Shown here piece after piece: positions 1 to 6,717 of a DNA stretch of 7,213 nt. Both the position numbers and the translations under genes were made by a program. The notes beneath the pieces were generated by a model. It searched no databases. It saw only the letters and a program-made list of their open reading frames with translations, and had not been told where the DNA came from. The DNA is from Myxococcales bacterium (GTDB lineage: Bacteria > Myxococcota > Bradymonadia > UBA7976 > UBA1532), in assembly GCA_020430675.1 (NCBI GenBank), contig JAGQJJ010000189.1:1-7213 (forward strand). Direction: 5' to 3'. Position 1 is the first letter of the stretch. Every line of letters starts with the position of its first letter.

Positions 1-1
1 G

Positions 2-97
2 GCCGATCTGGAGGCGGGCGATTGGTTCCTGGTGATCGACCACCCGGTGAACACTGGCGGGCCGTTTGATCTGACGGTCGAGGCCGTGCCGGACTGA
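2..97 (+). CDS. C-terminal end of a secreted/surface protein, PPC-like domain (partial)
   Basis: Only the last 31 codons and the TGA stop are inside the window; the gene begins upstream of base 1. The visible residues (ADLEAGDWFLVIDHP, then NTGGPFDLTVEAVPD) follow the closing-strand pattern of bacterial pre-peptidase C-terminal (PPC) beta-sandwich domains: a 'L.aG.wylvvD' strand, a short loop with a glycine pair, then a '.f.L.v' final strand. Such domains commonly end secreted or outer-surface proteins of Myxococcota, where they act as non-catalytic accessory modules. Nothing of the main body can be seen, so the overall function is unknown. The gene converges on the minus-strand zinc-ribbon gene with only 6 bases between the two stop codons. 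The reading frame is open from the window edge; the family assignment is a pattern judgement of moderate strength. Confidence 0.6.
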   Translation, partial: ADLEAGDWFLVIDHPVNTGGPFDLTVEAVPD

Positions 98-103
98 TCG
101 CGG

Positions 104-1723
104 TCAGGGCGCGCGGGCGCCGACCACCACGCCTTCGCCGCGACGACCCGCGAGGCCGGCGAAGACGACGCGGAAGGGGCCACCCCGGGCTGCGGCCGGT
201 CGCTCGAAGCGCACCGTCTTCTCGTACAGCGCGAGGCCTTCGACTTCACCAGACAGCAGCCGCTGCCGCAGTTCGGTGGGCAGGACGCCCATCAGCGCGT
301 CGCGGGTCAGGTCGAGCGACTGCCATTGTGGGTCGGCGGTGAGCGATGGGCGCTGGCCGAACGCCGGCTCGTCGCGCTCGGGCGATTGGGGCAGGTCGAA
401 GAAGAAGGCGGCAAGGTGGGGTGCCTCTTCCGCGGGCGGGTCACCCACGGTCAAGACGCCCAGGCGGGCGAGGCAGGCGACGCCATCGCAGGTGATCGCT
501 TCGAGCAGTCGGCCATCGATGACCGCGTACAGATCGGGGTGGGCGGCGCGGTCGACCTGGACCGCGTGGGCCTGCCAGGCGGCGAAGGTCGGCGAGACGG
601 CCCGCGGTGGCAGCACGCGCGCGAGCACCGCGGCGTCGCCTTCGCGCAGCGTCTCGATGGGCACGGCCAGCGCGGTGCCCTGCCGCTTGGAGGTGTAGGC
701 GTCGAAGAGGCCGACCAGGCGGCCATCGACGTCGACGATCGGCGCGGCGTGCGGCAACGATGGCCCGCCGCGCAGGCGCAGGAAGACCTGGCGGCGGATC
801 GCTTCGTCGGGGTGATCGACCTCGGTCGCGACGAGCAGGCCGGCGACCGGGTCGACCGCATAGACGCGCACGCCCTGCACCAGCGCGGTGGTGTTGCCGA
901 TCGCGATCTGCTCAGTCGGCGCCGGGGTGAGATCGAGCAATGTACCCGGCGCGGCGGCGATGCGGAAGGCGACCTCGTGCTCGCCATCGCTCAGCTTCGC
1001 CTGGGCGGGCCACTCGGCGGGCGTGGTGAGCGTGACGCAGGCGCCCGAGGCGTGCACCACCGCGCAGGCTTGCGGGCCGTCGGCGGTTGAAAGCAGGGCG
1101 ACTGTGGCCAGGACGTCATCGGGTCGCGCCGGTGGGGCGGTGACGCTGGGTGCGTCTTCGATCGGCTCGGGGGCTCGCCGCAGCAGCAGGTAGATGCCGA
1201 TCGCCAGCGTCGACACCGCCAGCACGGCGGCGGCGATCAGCGGCGTCGAGAAGCGATGATCGCGCTCGGACGGCGGCGCCGCGTCGTCGCGCTCAACCCG
1301 CGACTCGACGCCGAAGGCAGCGATTTCACGGCGAATCTGCCGTGCAAGCGTCTCGGTGAGTCGGTCTTCGACGACCGCGTGCGGCCGGTGCAGGCGGGCG
1401 GTGATGCGGTCGGAAGCGACCGAGCGCACGGCACGGCGCGCGATGTAGGCGACGAGCTTGTCTTCGGCGGCGGCGGTCGGTCGATGGAGCAGCACCACGC
1501 GGTACAGAAGCGGCACGCCGCATTGGCGACACCGGCGTGCATCGGGATCGCGGGGCGCGCCGCACGCGAAGCAGCCGGCGGCTTCTTCGGCGCGGGGCAG
1601 CGTCGGGTCGCGCGGCGGGTCGAGGGAGACGAGGCCGCTGCACGACGGGCAGAGGACGCCGTTGAGACCGTGCCTTGGTTCATAGGGAAACCGCGTGCCG
1701 CAATGGGGGCAGTCGATGACCAT
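104..1723 (-). CDS. Membrane-anchored double zinc-ribbon protein with degenerate trypsin/HtrA-like domain
   Basis: The 539-aa product has, in order: a zinc ribbon (C5-P-H-C8 and C25-P-S-C28); a second ribbon (C51-F-A-C54 and C65-R-Q-C68); a basic alpha/beta segment at about 73-145 that resembles ClpS or L7/L12-type modules; one strongly hydrophobic helix at about 161-181 followed by RR; a Pro-rich linker; a trypsin/HtrA-like beta-barrel at about 203-359; and an unrecognised C-terminal region at 360-539. The protease-like call rests on APIVDVDGRLVGLF followed by TALAVPIETL, which mirrors the HtrA active-site strand (GNSGGPLV.l.G.vvGi) and the later 'faiP...' strand. The catalytic GNSG is replaced by LPHA, so the nucleophile Ser appears to be His325. 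The start at 1723 is preferred over an in-frame start at 1804 because GGAGG lies 8 bases upstream, the zinc ribbon begins at once, and a promoter-like pair lies between the two starts. Predicted topology: ribbons in the cytoplasm, pseudoprotease outside. It may be a signalling or scaffold protein; the true role is unknown. The gene is divergent from the GAF gene. Confidence 0.8.
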   Translation of the reverse strand: MVIDCPHCGTRFPYEPRHGLNGVLCPSCSGLVSLDPPRDPTLPRAEEAAGCFACGAPRDPDARRCRQCGVPLLYRVVLLHRPTAAAEDKLVAYIARRAVRSVASDRITARLHRPHAVVEDRLTETLARQIRREIAAFGVESRVERDDAAPPSERDHRFSTPLIAAAVLAVSTLAIGIYLLLRRAPEPIEDAPSVTAPPARPDDVLATVALLSTADGPQACAVVHASGACVTLTTPAEWPAQAKLSDGEHEVAFRIAAAPGTLLDLTPAPTEQIAIGNTTALVQGVRVYAVDPVAGLLVATEVDHPDEAIRRQVFLRLRGGPSLPHAAPIVDVDGRLVGLFDAYTSKRQGTALAVPIETLREGDAAVLARVLPPRAVSPTFAAWQAHAVQVDRAAHPDLYAVIDGRLLEAITCDGVACLARLGVLTVGDPPAEEAPHLAAFFFDLPQSPERDEPAFGQRPSLTADPQWQSLDLTRDALMGVLPTELRQRLLSGEVEGLALYEKTVRFERPAAARGGPFRVVFAGLAGRRGEGVVVGARAP

Positions 1724-1728
1724 CCGTA

Positions 1729-1737
1729 CTCCCTCCC
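1729..1737 (-). promoter_or_regulatory. Strong Shine-Dalgarno site fixing the start at 1723
   Basis: On the minus strand the bases read GGGAGGGAG; the GGAGG core ends 8 bases before the ATG at 1723-1721. No comparable site precedes the longer in-frame start at 1804. This supports a 539-aa product that begins MVIDCPHC. Confidence 0.75.
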
Positions 1738-1769
1738 GCGGCGCAGGCTGCCCCCGAGGCCGCGGAGCG

Positions 1770-1797
1770 ATTCTAACCGTGCAGGCGGCCATCGCAA
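1770..1797 (-). promoter_or_regulatory. Putative sigma70-type promoter for the zinc-ribbon pseudoprotease gene
   Basis: Read on the minus strand, TTGCGA (1797-1792, 4 of 6 consensus bases) and TAGAAT (1775-1770, 5 of 6) are separated by 16 bases. Transcription would start near 1763, giving a leader of about 40 bases before the ATG at 1723. The site lies in the 179-bp divergent gap (1724-1902). No equally good promoter was seen for the plus-strand GAF gene in that gap; TATTGT at 1821-1826 is a weak -10 candidate without a clear -35. Confidence 0.4.
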
Positions 1798-1902
1798 ACG
1801 CCATCTTCTTCGGTTTCCGCTATTGTGGGGGCCGACCCGGTGCTTTGCGGCCGTGTCGAAGCGCTGCGGTCGTTGGGAGCGGCCGCCCGGCGGGGGGTTC
1901 GG

Positions 1903-2952
1903 ATGATGGCGGAAGTCGATGGTCTCGCCGAGGCGCTGCTGGCGCTCGCCGAGCTGTTGTGTCGATCAGATCCATTTGCCACCGAGGGCGGCGAGATGTG
2001 CCGCCTGTTGGCCGAGGCGTGCGGCGCCGGTGGCGTGGCGCTGTTCTCAACGGACGATGGGCCGACGACGCTGACGCTGCTTGGCGCCTTCGGGCTGCCT
2101 CCCGATTATCTGCGCCGTTTCACGCCGGGCGAGCCCTGCGCGCTCGATCGCGTGACCGGCGATCTGCGCGAGGCGGTGGTTGATGGCGAGCCCATTCGTG
2201 TCGATCGCATCGCCAACGATCCGTGGACGGTCTCGCTCAATAGCGTGGCGCGACAGGGCGGCTTCGAGGCCACGTATTCGCTGCCGCTGCGCTTTGATGA
2301 CCGCGTCGTCGGCGCGTTGCACACCTTCTTTCGCGCGCCGGTGACCACCGGGCAGCGCCGCCTGCTCGGCCGGGCTTCGTCGCTGGTGACCGCGACGTTG
2401 GGGCATCGCTCGTCGCAGAGCCCCGGACAGCGCTTCCCCGTACCCGGGCTGCGGCGCATGCGCAGCCGGCAGGACATCGAGCAGTACGCGCATCACATTC
2501 ACGCCGCGGCCGAGCGCTACGGGCAGGTCTACGCGGTGGTGGTCTATGCGGTCGATCGGCCGGACATCCTCGCCCGGCGCTATGGCCAGGCGGTGGCCCA
2601 TCGGGGGGTGGCCGGCCTGTTGCGGTTGGTCGATGAGGAGTGCCGCGCGGCCGATCTGGCGGGGCGGCTGGGCGACGCCTCGTGCGTCGTGTTGATGCCC
2701 GGCACGCCACAGGATGGCGCGTTCAGACAGTGCGAGCGGGTGTTGGAGCGTTTCGGGCGCATGGGTGTGCGCACCGATGACGCCCTGCTGCAGCTCAGCG
2801 CCAGCGCCGGCATCAGCTGCTTCCCTGAGAACGGCGCACGCAGTCTGATGGACGCGATCCGCTCAGCGGAGCAGGCTCTGATTCACGGCCTGGGCAGCGA
2901 GGGCCGGCGCATCGTCGCCATCGCGGCGGCGGGCAGCGCGGTTTACGCCTGA
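1903..2952 (+). CDS. GAF protein with degenerate GGDEF domain (likely inactive diguanylate cyclase, I-site retained)
   Basis: The 349-aa soluble protein has no signal peptide or membrane segment. A GAF sensory domain spans about residues 10-160; its closing strand (LPLRFDDRVVGALHTFF) is typical. A linker leads to a GGDEF-fold domain at about 190-345, recognised by 'YGQAV' (usual YGHxxGD region), 'GRLGDASCVVLMPGT' (usual aRyGGDEFavllpgt), 'SASAGIS' (usual lt.SiGia) and a final 'AEQAL' helix (usual AD.ALY). The signature is GDASC (257-261) instead of GGDEF, the first metal-binding Asp is Ala216, and the substrate Asn/Asp pair is Ala224/Arg225, so cyclase activity is not expected. RAAD (248-251) lies exactly five residues before the signature, as in the c-di-GMP-binding RxxD I-site, so it may be a c-di-GMP receptor. 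ATG 1903 is chosen over GTG 1825 because the GAF fold needs no extra N-terminus and a G-rich stretch (about 1890-1896) can serve as a weak ribosome site; a second ATG follows immediately. The GAF ligand is unknown. Confidence 0.8.
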   Translation: MMAEVDGLAEALLALAELLCRSDPFATEGGEMCRLLAEACGAGGVALFSTDDGPTTLTLLGAFGLPPDYLRRFTPGEPCALDRVTGDLREAVVDGEPIRVDRIANDPWTVSLNSVARQGGFEATYSLPLRFDDRVVGALHTFFRAPVTTGQRRLLGRASSLVTATLGHRSSQSPGQRFPVPGLRRMRSRQDIEQYAHHIHAAAERYGQVYAVVVYAVDRPDILARRYGQAVAHRGVAGLLRLVDEECRAADLAGRLGDASCVVLMPGTPQDGAFRQCERVLERFGRMGVRTDDALLQLSASAGISCFPENGARSLMDAIRSAEQALIHGLGSEGRRIVAIAAAGSAVYA

Positions 2953-2970
2953 GCGGGTTTGCTCAGGCGT
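2945..2970. terminator. Perfect hairpin containing both convergent stop codons; candidate bidirectional terminator
   Basis: ACGCCTGAGC (2945-2954) and GCTCAGGCGT (2961-2970) form a perfect 10-bp stem with a 6-base loop (GGGTTT). The plus-strand GAF gene stop (TGA 2950-2952) is in the left arm and the minus-strand TPR gene stop (TGA, 2965-2963) is in the right arm. Neither side is followed by a T-rich tract, so it is not a canonical rho-independent terminator. It could act as a weak bidirectional terminator, a 3'-end stabiliser, or a rho-assisted site. Confidence 0.55.
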
Positions 2971-3439
2971 CGGCGAAGCTTCGCGAGAGGTGTTGGAAGC
3001 GGCAGTCGTTGGGGTGACGCTCGGCGGCGTGGGTCGCGAGGCGACGCGCCAGCGCGCGATCGCCGCGGTCGCTCGCGGCGTGGGCCAGCTCGGCGAGCGC
3101 GTCGGCGGCGTGGGTCGGTGAGGCGACCGCGTCGAGCAGGTGATTGCTGGCTTCGTCGGGGCGATCGGCGGCGCGCAGCGCTCGACCGAGCATCAGCGCG
3201 TACTCCGGCTCATCTTCGGCGAGCGCGCGGGCCCGGCTCAGATGCGGCACCGCCTGCGCGGCCTGGCCCAGCCCGAGGTGCAGGTCGCCCAATCGCGAAT
3301 GGGCCAGCTCGCACTCGAACTCGCCTTCGCGCGAGTGGGCCAGCACCTTGCGATAGAAGAACACCGCCCGCGACCACCGACCCGCGCGGGTGTGGCGTTC
3401 GGCGGTGTCGAGGAGCTGCCGGAGTCGATCACTTCGCAT
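2963..3439 (-). CDS. Small tetratricopeptide-repeat (TPR) protein
   Basis: This is a 158-aa soluble protein made almost entirely of paired helices with TPR spacing: about residues 8-38 (aGRWsrAVFFYRKVLA), 43-74 (AHSRLGDLHLGLGQ, then AVPHLSRARAL), 79-108 (YALMLGRALRAADRPDEA) and 110-145 (ALAELAHAASDRGDRALA). The G/A/Y-F/A pattern at positions 8, 20 and 27 of the repeat is recognisable in at least three units. TPR proteins are protein-protein interaction scaffolds; no enzymatic motif is visible and there is no signal peptide or membrane segment, so a cytoplasmic adaptor is the inference. It is the last gene of the minus-strand series, 59 bases after the coiled-coil membrane protein gene, which suggests a link to the MglA/MglB module. 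No Shine-Dalgarno site precedes the ATG; a TAAAAT box lies only 8 bases upstream, which would fit leaderless expression. It converges on the GAF gene. Confidence 0.8.
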   Translation of the reverse strand: MRSDRLRQLLDTAERHTRAGRWSRAVFFYRKVLAHSREGEFECELAHSRLGDLHLGLGQAAQAVPHLSRARALAEDEPEYALMLGRALRAADRPDEASNHLLDAVASPTHAADALAELAHAASDRGDRALARRLATHAAERHPNDCRFQHLSRSFADA

Positions 3440-3447
3440 GGGGCCGG

Positions 3448-3477
3448 ATTTTAGGCCCAGCCTGGCGCGGCGTCGAA
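3448..3477 (-). promoter_or_regulatory. Putative promoter for a leaderless TPR transcript
   Basis: On the minus strand, TAAAAT (3453-3448, 5 of 6 -10 consensus bases) ends 8 bases before the ATG at 3439, and TTCGAC (3477-3472) sits 18 bases upstream as a weak -35. Transcription would begin at or within a base or two of the ATG. The -10 is an AT-rich island in otherwise GC-rich DNA. The -35 is poor, so this is tentative. Confidence 0.3.
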
Positions 3478-3498
3478 CTTCGGGCCCGCCCGCAACCG

Positions 3499-4542
3499 CT
3501 ACAGCAGGATGATCAGGAGCAGCAGGCCGCCGAGCAGTGCGGCCAAAGCGAGCAGCGTGCGCCGCATGGGGCCGGTGTCGAAGGCGTCGCGGCGCGCGAG
3601 CATGGTCTTGCGCTCGCGGCGCAAGGCGGCGATCTCGTCGAGGGTGGCCCGGGCGCGGCGGCGGGCCGGGCTGGTATCGGCGGCGTCTTCGGCTTGCAGG
3701 GCTTCGCGGCCCAGGTCGACCAGCGCGGCGCGGCGCCGGCCGTCGAGGTGTTCGAGCTGTTCGGTGATCTCGCTGAGCGCCTTCTGGTGATCGGCGACCT
3801 GGGCGTCGGCCGTCTCGCGGGCGCCCTGGCGGGCTTCGCGCACGTCGCTGCGCCGGCGGGTCAGCTCGGCGAGCTGCGATTCCACCTCATGGGTCGACGC
3901 TTCGAGGGCGGCCCGGTCGGTCGTGTGCGCCTCCAACTGGGCGTCGAGCGCTTCGCGACGGGACTGAAGCTCGGCGCGCTCGGCTTCGGCGTCTTCGGGC
4001 GAGTCGGTCTCTTCCTCGTCCGCGTCTTCGGCGGCGCGGGCGTCCAGCGCGCGCTTCTGATTGCGAAGCGCGGTGAGGTGGCGCTCCAGGCTCTCACCGC
4101 GGTGTTTGTGCTCGGCCAGGGCCGCTTCGAGGGGCGCCTGCTCGCGCTCGATGCCGCGCAGCTCGGCGTCGAACTCGGCGAGGCGGGCGGCGCGCTCGGC
4201 TTCGGCGGCAGCCAGCTCGGCGGCGCGGCCCTCGCGCTCGGTCTCGGCGGTGGTGCGCTCTTGATCGAGCGCGGCCAGGGTGGCGGCGTACTCGGCGAGG
4301 CGGCCGGTGGCCGAGGCGGGGCCACCCGCGCGCTCCAGCGTGGTGCGGCCCAGATCGGCGAGCGCTTCGTCGCGTTGGCGCACCGTCTCGCGCAGGGTCT
4401 GGTCGATCGCGCTCAGACGGCGACGCCAAGCGCGCAGCAGGCGCAGGGCGCTCCAGGTGTGGCGAAGATGGCCGAGGATTCCCCGCGGCGGGGGCAATTC
4501 CAGAGAGGAAGGCGCGGCGGGCTCGCGGCGGGCGTCCGTCAC
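3499..4542 (-). CDS. Coiled-coil protein with C-terminal membrane anchor, coupled to mglA
   Basis: I do not recognise a named family. The 347-aa product contains no cysteine. Residues 20-43 form a basic amphipathic segment (HLRHTW, RLLRAWRRRL). Long Ala/Glu/Arg/Leu-rich helices with heptad character run from about 44-170 and 187-320, separated by an acidic, probably flexible insert (EDADEEETDSPEDAE, about 172-186). The chain ends in a single very hydrophobic helix (about 328-347) that runs to the last residue and follows MRR, the layout of a tail-anchored membrane protein with a cytoplasmic rod. The GTG start at 4542 lies 7 bases beyond the mglA stop codon, which argues for translational coupling and joint function with MglA/MglB. 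A role as membrane tether, polar scaffold or motility-complex component is inference only. Low-complexity coiled coils can give false similarity to SMC, MukB or kinesin-like proteins; no ATPase motifs are present. Confidence 0.8.
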   Translation of the reverse strand: MTDARREPAAPSSLELPPPRGILGHLRHTWSALRLLRAWRRRLSAIDQTLRETVRQRDEALADLGRTTLERAGGPASATGRLAEYAATLAALDQERTTAETEREGRAAELAAAEAERAARLAEFDAELRGIEREQAPLEAALAEHKHRGESLERHLTALRNQKRALDARAAEDADEEETDSPEDAEAERAELQSRREALDAQLEAHTTDRAALEASTHEVESQLAELTRRRSDVREARQGARETADAQVADHQKALSEITEQLEHLDGRRRAALVDLGREALQAEDAADTSPARRRARATLDEIAALRRERKTMLARRDAFDTGPMRRTLLALAALLGGLLLLIILL

Positions 4543-4549
4543 GGGGACG

Positions 4550-5137
<588 letters not shown>

Positions 5138-5160
5138 GGTCTACCCGGGCCGGCGCCGTC

Positions 5161-5637
5161 TCAGGTTCCAAAAAGGGTGTCGATGTCGTCGTCGGTGATC
5201 TCGGAGAAGACCGTCGACCCTTGCTCCTGCGCCTTCGCGTTGATCACTTCGAAGACCTTGGCCAGCTCGGCGCTGGCTCGACGCACGCGCAGTCGCACCA
5301 GCCCCAGCGATGACCGCTCGTCGAAGATGATCACCAGGATCACGCGCTGGCCCACCAGCGAGATGTGCACGTTGTCGCGCTCACCCTCGTGAAACTGGAT
5401 GGCGAATTCCTTTTCGCCGAGCAACTGCGCGAGGCCACCCGTCGCCGCGATGTTGCCGGCGGTCAGGCTGGCGAGCGAGGTGGTATCCACCCCCGCCGTC
5501 TCACCGCTATTGGCCAGCAACTGACCGTTCTTGTCGACGAGGAACACCGCCTTCGCACAGGCGTCGCGATGCAGCGAGTCGCAGATCTTGACGATCTGCT
5601 TGTGCTCTTCCTCGAACAGCACCATCTGCGAGTTCAT
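5161..5637 (-). CDS. mglB: MglB, Roadblock/LC7-domain GTPase-activating protein for MglA
   Basis: The 158-aa product (M. xanthus MglB has 159) has one Roadblock/LC7 domain at about 5-130. Characteristic segments are FLVDKNGQLLANSG, DTTSLASLTAGNIAATGGLA, EFAIQFHEG and VILVIIFDERSSLGLVRLR. The C-terminal tail (SEITDDDIDTLFGT) matches the end of M. xanthus MglB, which contacts MglA. MglB homodimers bind one MglA, act as its GAP and mark the lagging pole. The start at 5637 is chosen rather than an in-frame start at 5727: GGGAAG lies 7 bases upstream, the residues MNSQMVLFEEEH align with the known N-terminus, and a promoter-like pair sits between 5718 and 5746, so the longer start would precede the predicted transcript. 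The order mglB then mglA on one strand is the usual myxobacterial operon. Confidence 0.95.
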   Translation of the reverse strand: MNSQMVLFEEEHKQIVKICDSLHRDACAKAVFLVDKNGQLLANSGETAGVDTTSLASLTAGNIAATGGLAQLLGEKEFAIQFHEGERDNVHISLVGQRVILVIIFDERSSLGLVRLRVRRASAELAKVFEVINAKAQEQGSTVFSEITDDDIDTLFGT

Positions 5638-5717
5638 GAACGGACTTCCCAGGCCTCGGCCGAGTTCGTCAGGGACCCCGCGTCCCACCACGGGCGCCGA
5701 GCGGCTCCCGTTGCCGA

Positions 5718-5746
5718 AAACTAACACCCACGCCGCGCCTTAACAA
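5718..5746 (-). promoter_or_regulatory. Putative promoter of the mglBA operon
   Basis: On the minus strand, TTGTTA (5746-5741, 4 of 6) and TAGTTT (5723-5718, 3 of 6) are 17 bases apart. Transcription would start near 5711, leaving a leader of roughly 73 bases before the mglB ATG. The pair lies in the 133-bp recR-mglB gap (5638-5770), the largest gap in the minus-strand series and its most AT-rich stretch. No rho-independent terminator is visible after recR, so read-through from the dnaX cluster is also possible. Confidence 0.35.
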
Positions 5747-5770
5747 GCTTCTGATCTGCAATCCGCCCGG

Positions 5771-6364
5771 TCACAGCTCACGGCGCCCTTCCAAGGCGCG
5801 TGCCAGGGTCACCTGGTCGGCGTACTCCAAATCGGAGCCGATGGGCACGCCGCTGGCGATGCGGGTGACTTTGACCCCGAGCGGCGCGCAGAGCCGCTGG
5901 ATATAGAGCGCGGTCGCCTCGCCTTCGACGCTGGGGCTGGTGGCGACGATGATCTCTTCGACGCCGTCGCGCAGCCGGCCGACCAGCTCACGCAGGCCCA
6001 GGTGTTCGGGGCCGATGCCGTCGAGCGGGGCGAGCAGGCCGTGCAGGACGTGATAGCGGCCGCGGAACTCGCCGGTGCGCTCGACGGCCATCAAGCCGGG
6101 CACCGACTCGACGACGCAGATCTGGCGCTCGTCACGGCGGGTATCGGTGCAGATGCGGCAGGGGTCGATCTCGGTGAGGTTGCCGCAGGTGCCGCAACGG
6201 CGGATGCGCTGGCGCACCTCGTAGAGCGCTTCGGCCAGCTCGCGGGGCACGGCTTCGTCGGCGTCGAGCACAAAGAAGGTCAACCGCGCGGCGGTCTTCT
6301 CGCCGATGCCCGGCAGGCGGGCGAAGGCGTGGATGAGGCGCCGGATCGGATCGGCCTCGGCCAT
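5771..6364 (-). CDS. recR: RecR, recombination mediator protein
   Basis: The 197-aa protein is standard RecR length. Domains in order: N-terminal helix-hairpin-helix (LPGIGEKTAARL, 17-28) for DNA binding; C4 zinc finger (C57-G-T-C60 and C69-R-I-C72); Toprim domain from about 80, with ICVVES at 82-87 and the acidic motif SVEGEATA (E147 and E149); and the conserved C-terminal segment ASGVPIGSDLEYADQVTLARAL. RecR works with RecO (and RecF) to load RecA on SSB-coated single-stranded DNA during gap repair. Its start lies 7 bases after the ybaB stop, so it is probably translationally coupled to it in the dnaX-ybaB-recR operon. All family landmarks are intact. The typical 'NPTVEGEATA' reads SPSVEGEATA here, a mild substitution. 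Confidence 0.98.
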   Translation of the reverse strand: MAEADPIRRLIHAFARLPGIGEKTAARLTFFVLDADEAVPRELAEALYEVRQRIRRCGTCGNLTEIDPCRICTDTRRDERQICVVESVPGLMAVERTGEFRGRYHVLHGLLAPLDGIGPEHLGLRELVGRLRDGVEEIIVATSPSVEGEATALYIQRLCAPLGVKVTRIASGVPIGSDLEYADQVTLARALEGRREL

Positions 6365-6371
6365 GGGCGGC

Positions 6372-6692
6372 TCAGTACAGGCCGGGCAGGTGGATGCCGC
6401 CGGTGATCTTCTTCATCTCCGACTGGCTGGTCTCCTGGCTGGCGGTGATCGCCATGTTGAGCGCCGCGGTCAGCAGGTCGGCCAGCTCGCCCAGGTCGTC
6501 GGGGTTGATCGCCTCGGGAGTGATCTCGATGAGCTTGACCTTCTGCCGACCATCGACGGCGACCTTCACCAGCCCGCCGCCGGCGGCGCCTTCGAAGGAC
6601 TGCTCGTTGAGCTGGTCCTGCAGCTGCTTGATCTGGCTCTGCATGCGCTTGGCCTGCAGCATGATGTTGCCGTAACCACCGGGCTTGGCCAT
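6372..6692 (-). CDS. ybaB: YbaB/EbfC family nucleoid-associated protein
   Basis: The 106-aa product matches the family length of about 100-110. It starts with the typical Gly-rich segment and the long helix (MLQAKRMQSQIKQLQDQL), followed by the beta strands (GGGLVKVAVDGRQKVKLIEI), 'PEAINPDDLGELADLL' and the C-terminal helix with a Met/Lys-rich end (SEMKKITGGIHLPG). The dimer binds DNA in a tweezer-like manner and affects nucleoid structure and gene expression; in many bacteria it sits between dnaX and recR, as here. It begins 25 bases after the dnaX stop, behind a clear GAGGAG ribosome site, and ends 7 bases before recR. Confidence 0.96.
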   Translation of the reverse strand: MAKPGGYGNIMLQAKRMQSQIKQLQDQLNEQSFEGAAGGGLVKVAVDGRQKVKLIEITPEAINPDDLGELADLLTAALNMAITASQETSQSEMKKITGGIHLPGLY

Positions 6693-6698
6693 GAAGTG

Positions 6699-6704
6699 CT
6701 CCTC
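6699..6704 (-). promoter_or_regulatory. Shine-Dalgarno site of ybaB
   Basis: The minus strand reads GAGGAG 6 bases before the ybaB ATG at 6692. It is one of the two clearest ribosome sites in the window and lies in the short gap after dnaX, supporting independent ribosome entry for this small abundant protein. Confidence 0.7.
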
Positions 6705-6717
6705 GGTCGGGGCCTCG

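Noticed and set aside
94..107. Short inverted repeat CTGA/TCAG between the convergent stops at the left edge, as a possible terminator
   Set aside because: A 4-bp stem formed mostly by the two TGA stop codons is expected by chance; there is no T-tract.
326..1090. 254-codon plus-strand frame opposite the pseudoprotease gene
   Set aside because: It overlaps a domain-bearing minus-strand gene and its Gly/Arg-rich translation has no recognisable motif or ribosome site.
1724..1804. N-terminal extension of the zinc-ribbon protein to the start at 1804
   Set aside because: The added 27 residues have no fold, there is no ribosome site before 1804, and the best promoter candidate lies inside the extension.
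3499..4542. Possible SMC/MukB-type or kinase assignment for the coiled-coil protein
   Set aside because: No Walker A, Walker B or kinase motifs are present; such matches would come only from Ala/Glu/Arg heptad composition.
5638..5727. N-terminal extension of MglB to the start at 5727
   Set aside because: The start at 5637 has a ribosome site and aligns with the known MglB N-terminus; the extension would begin upstream of the predicted transcription start.
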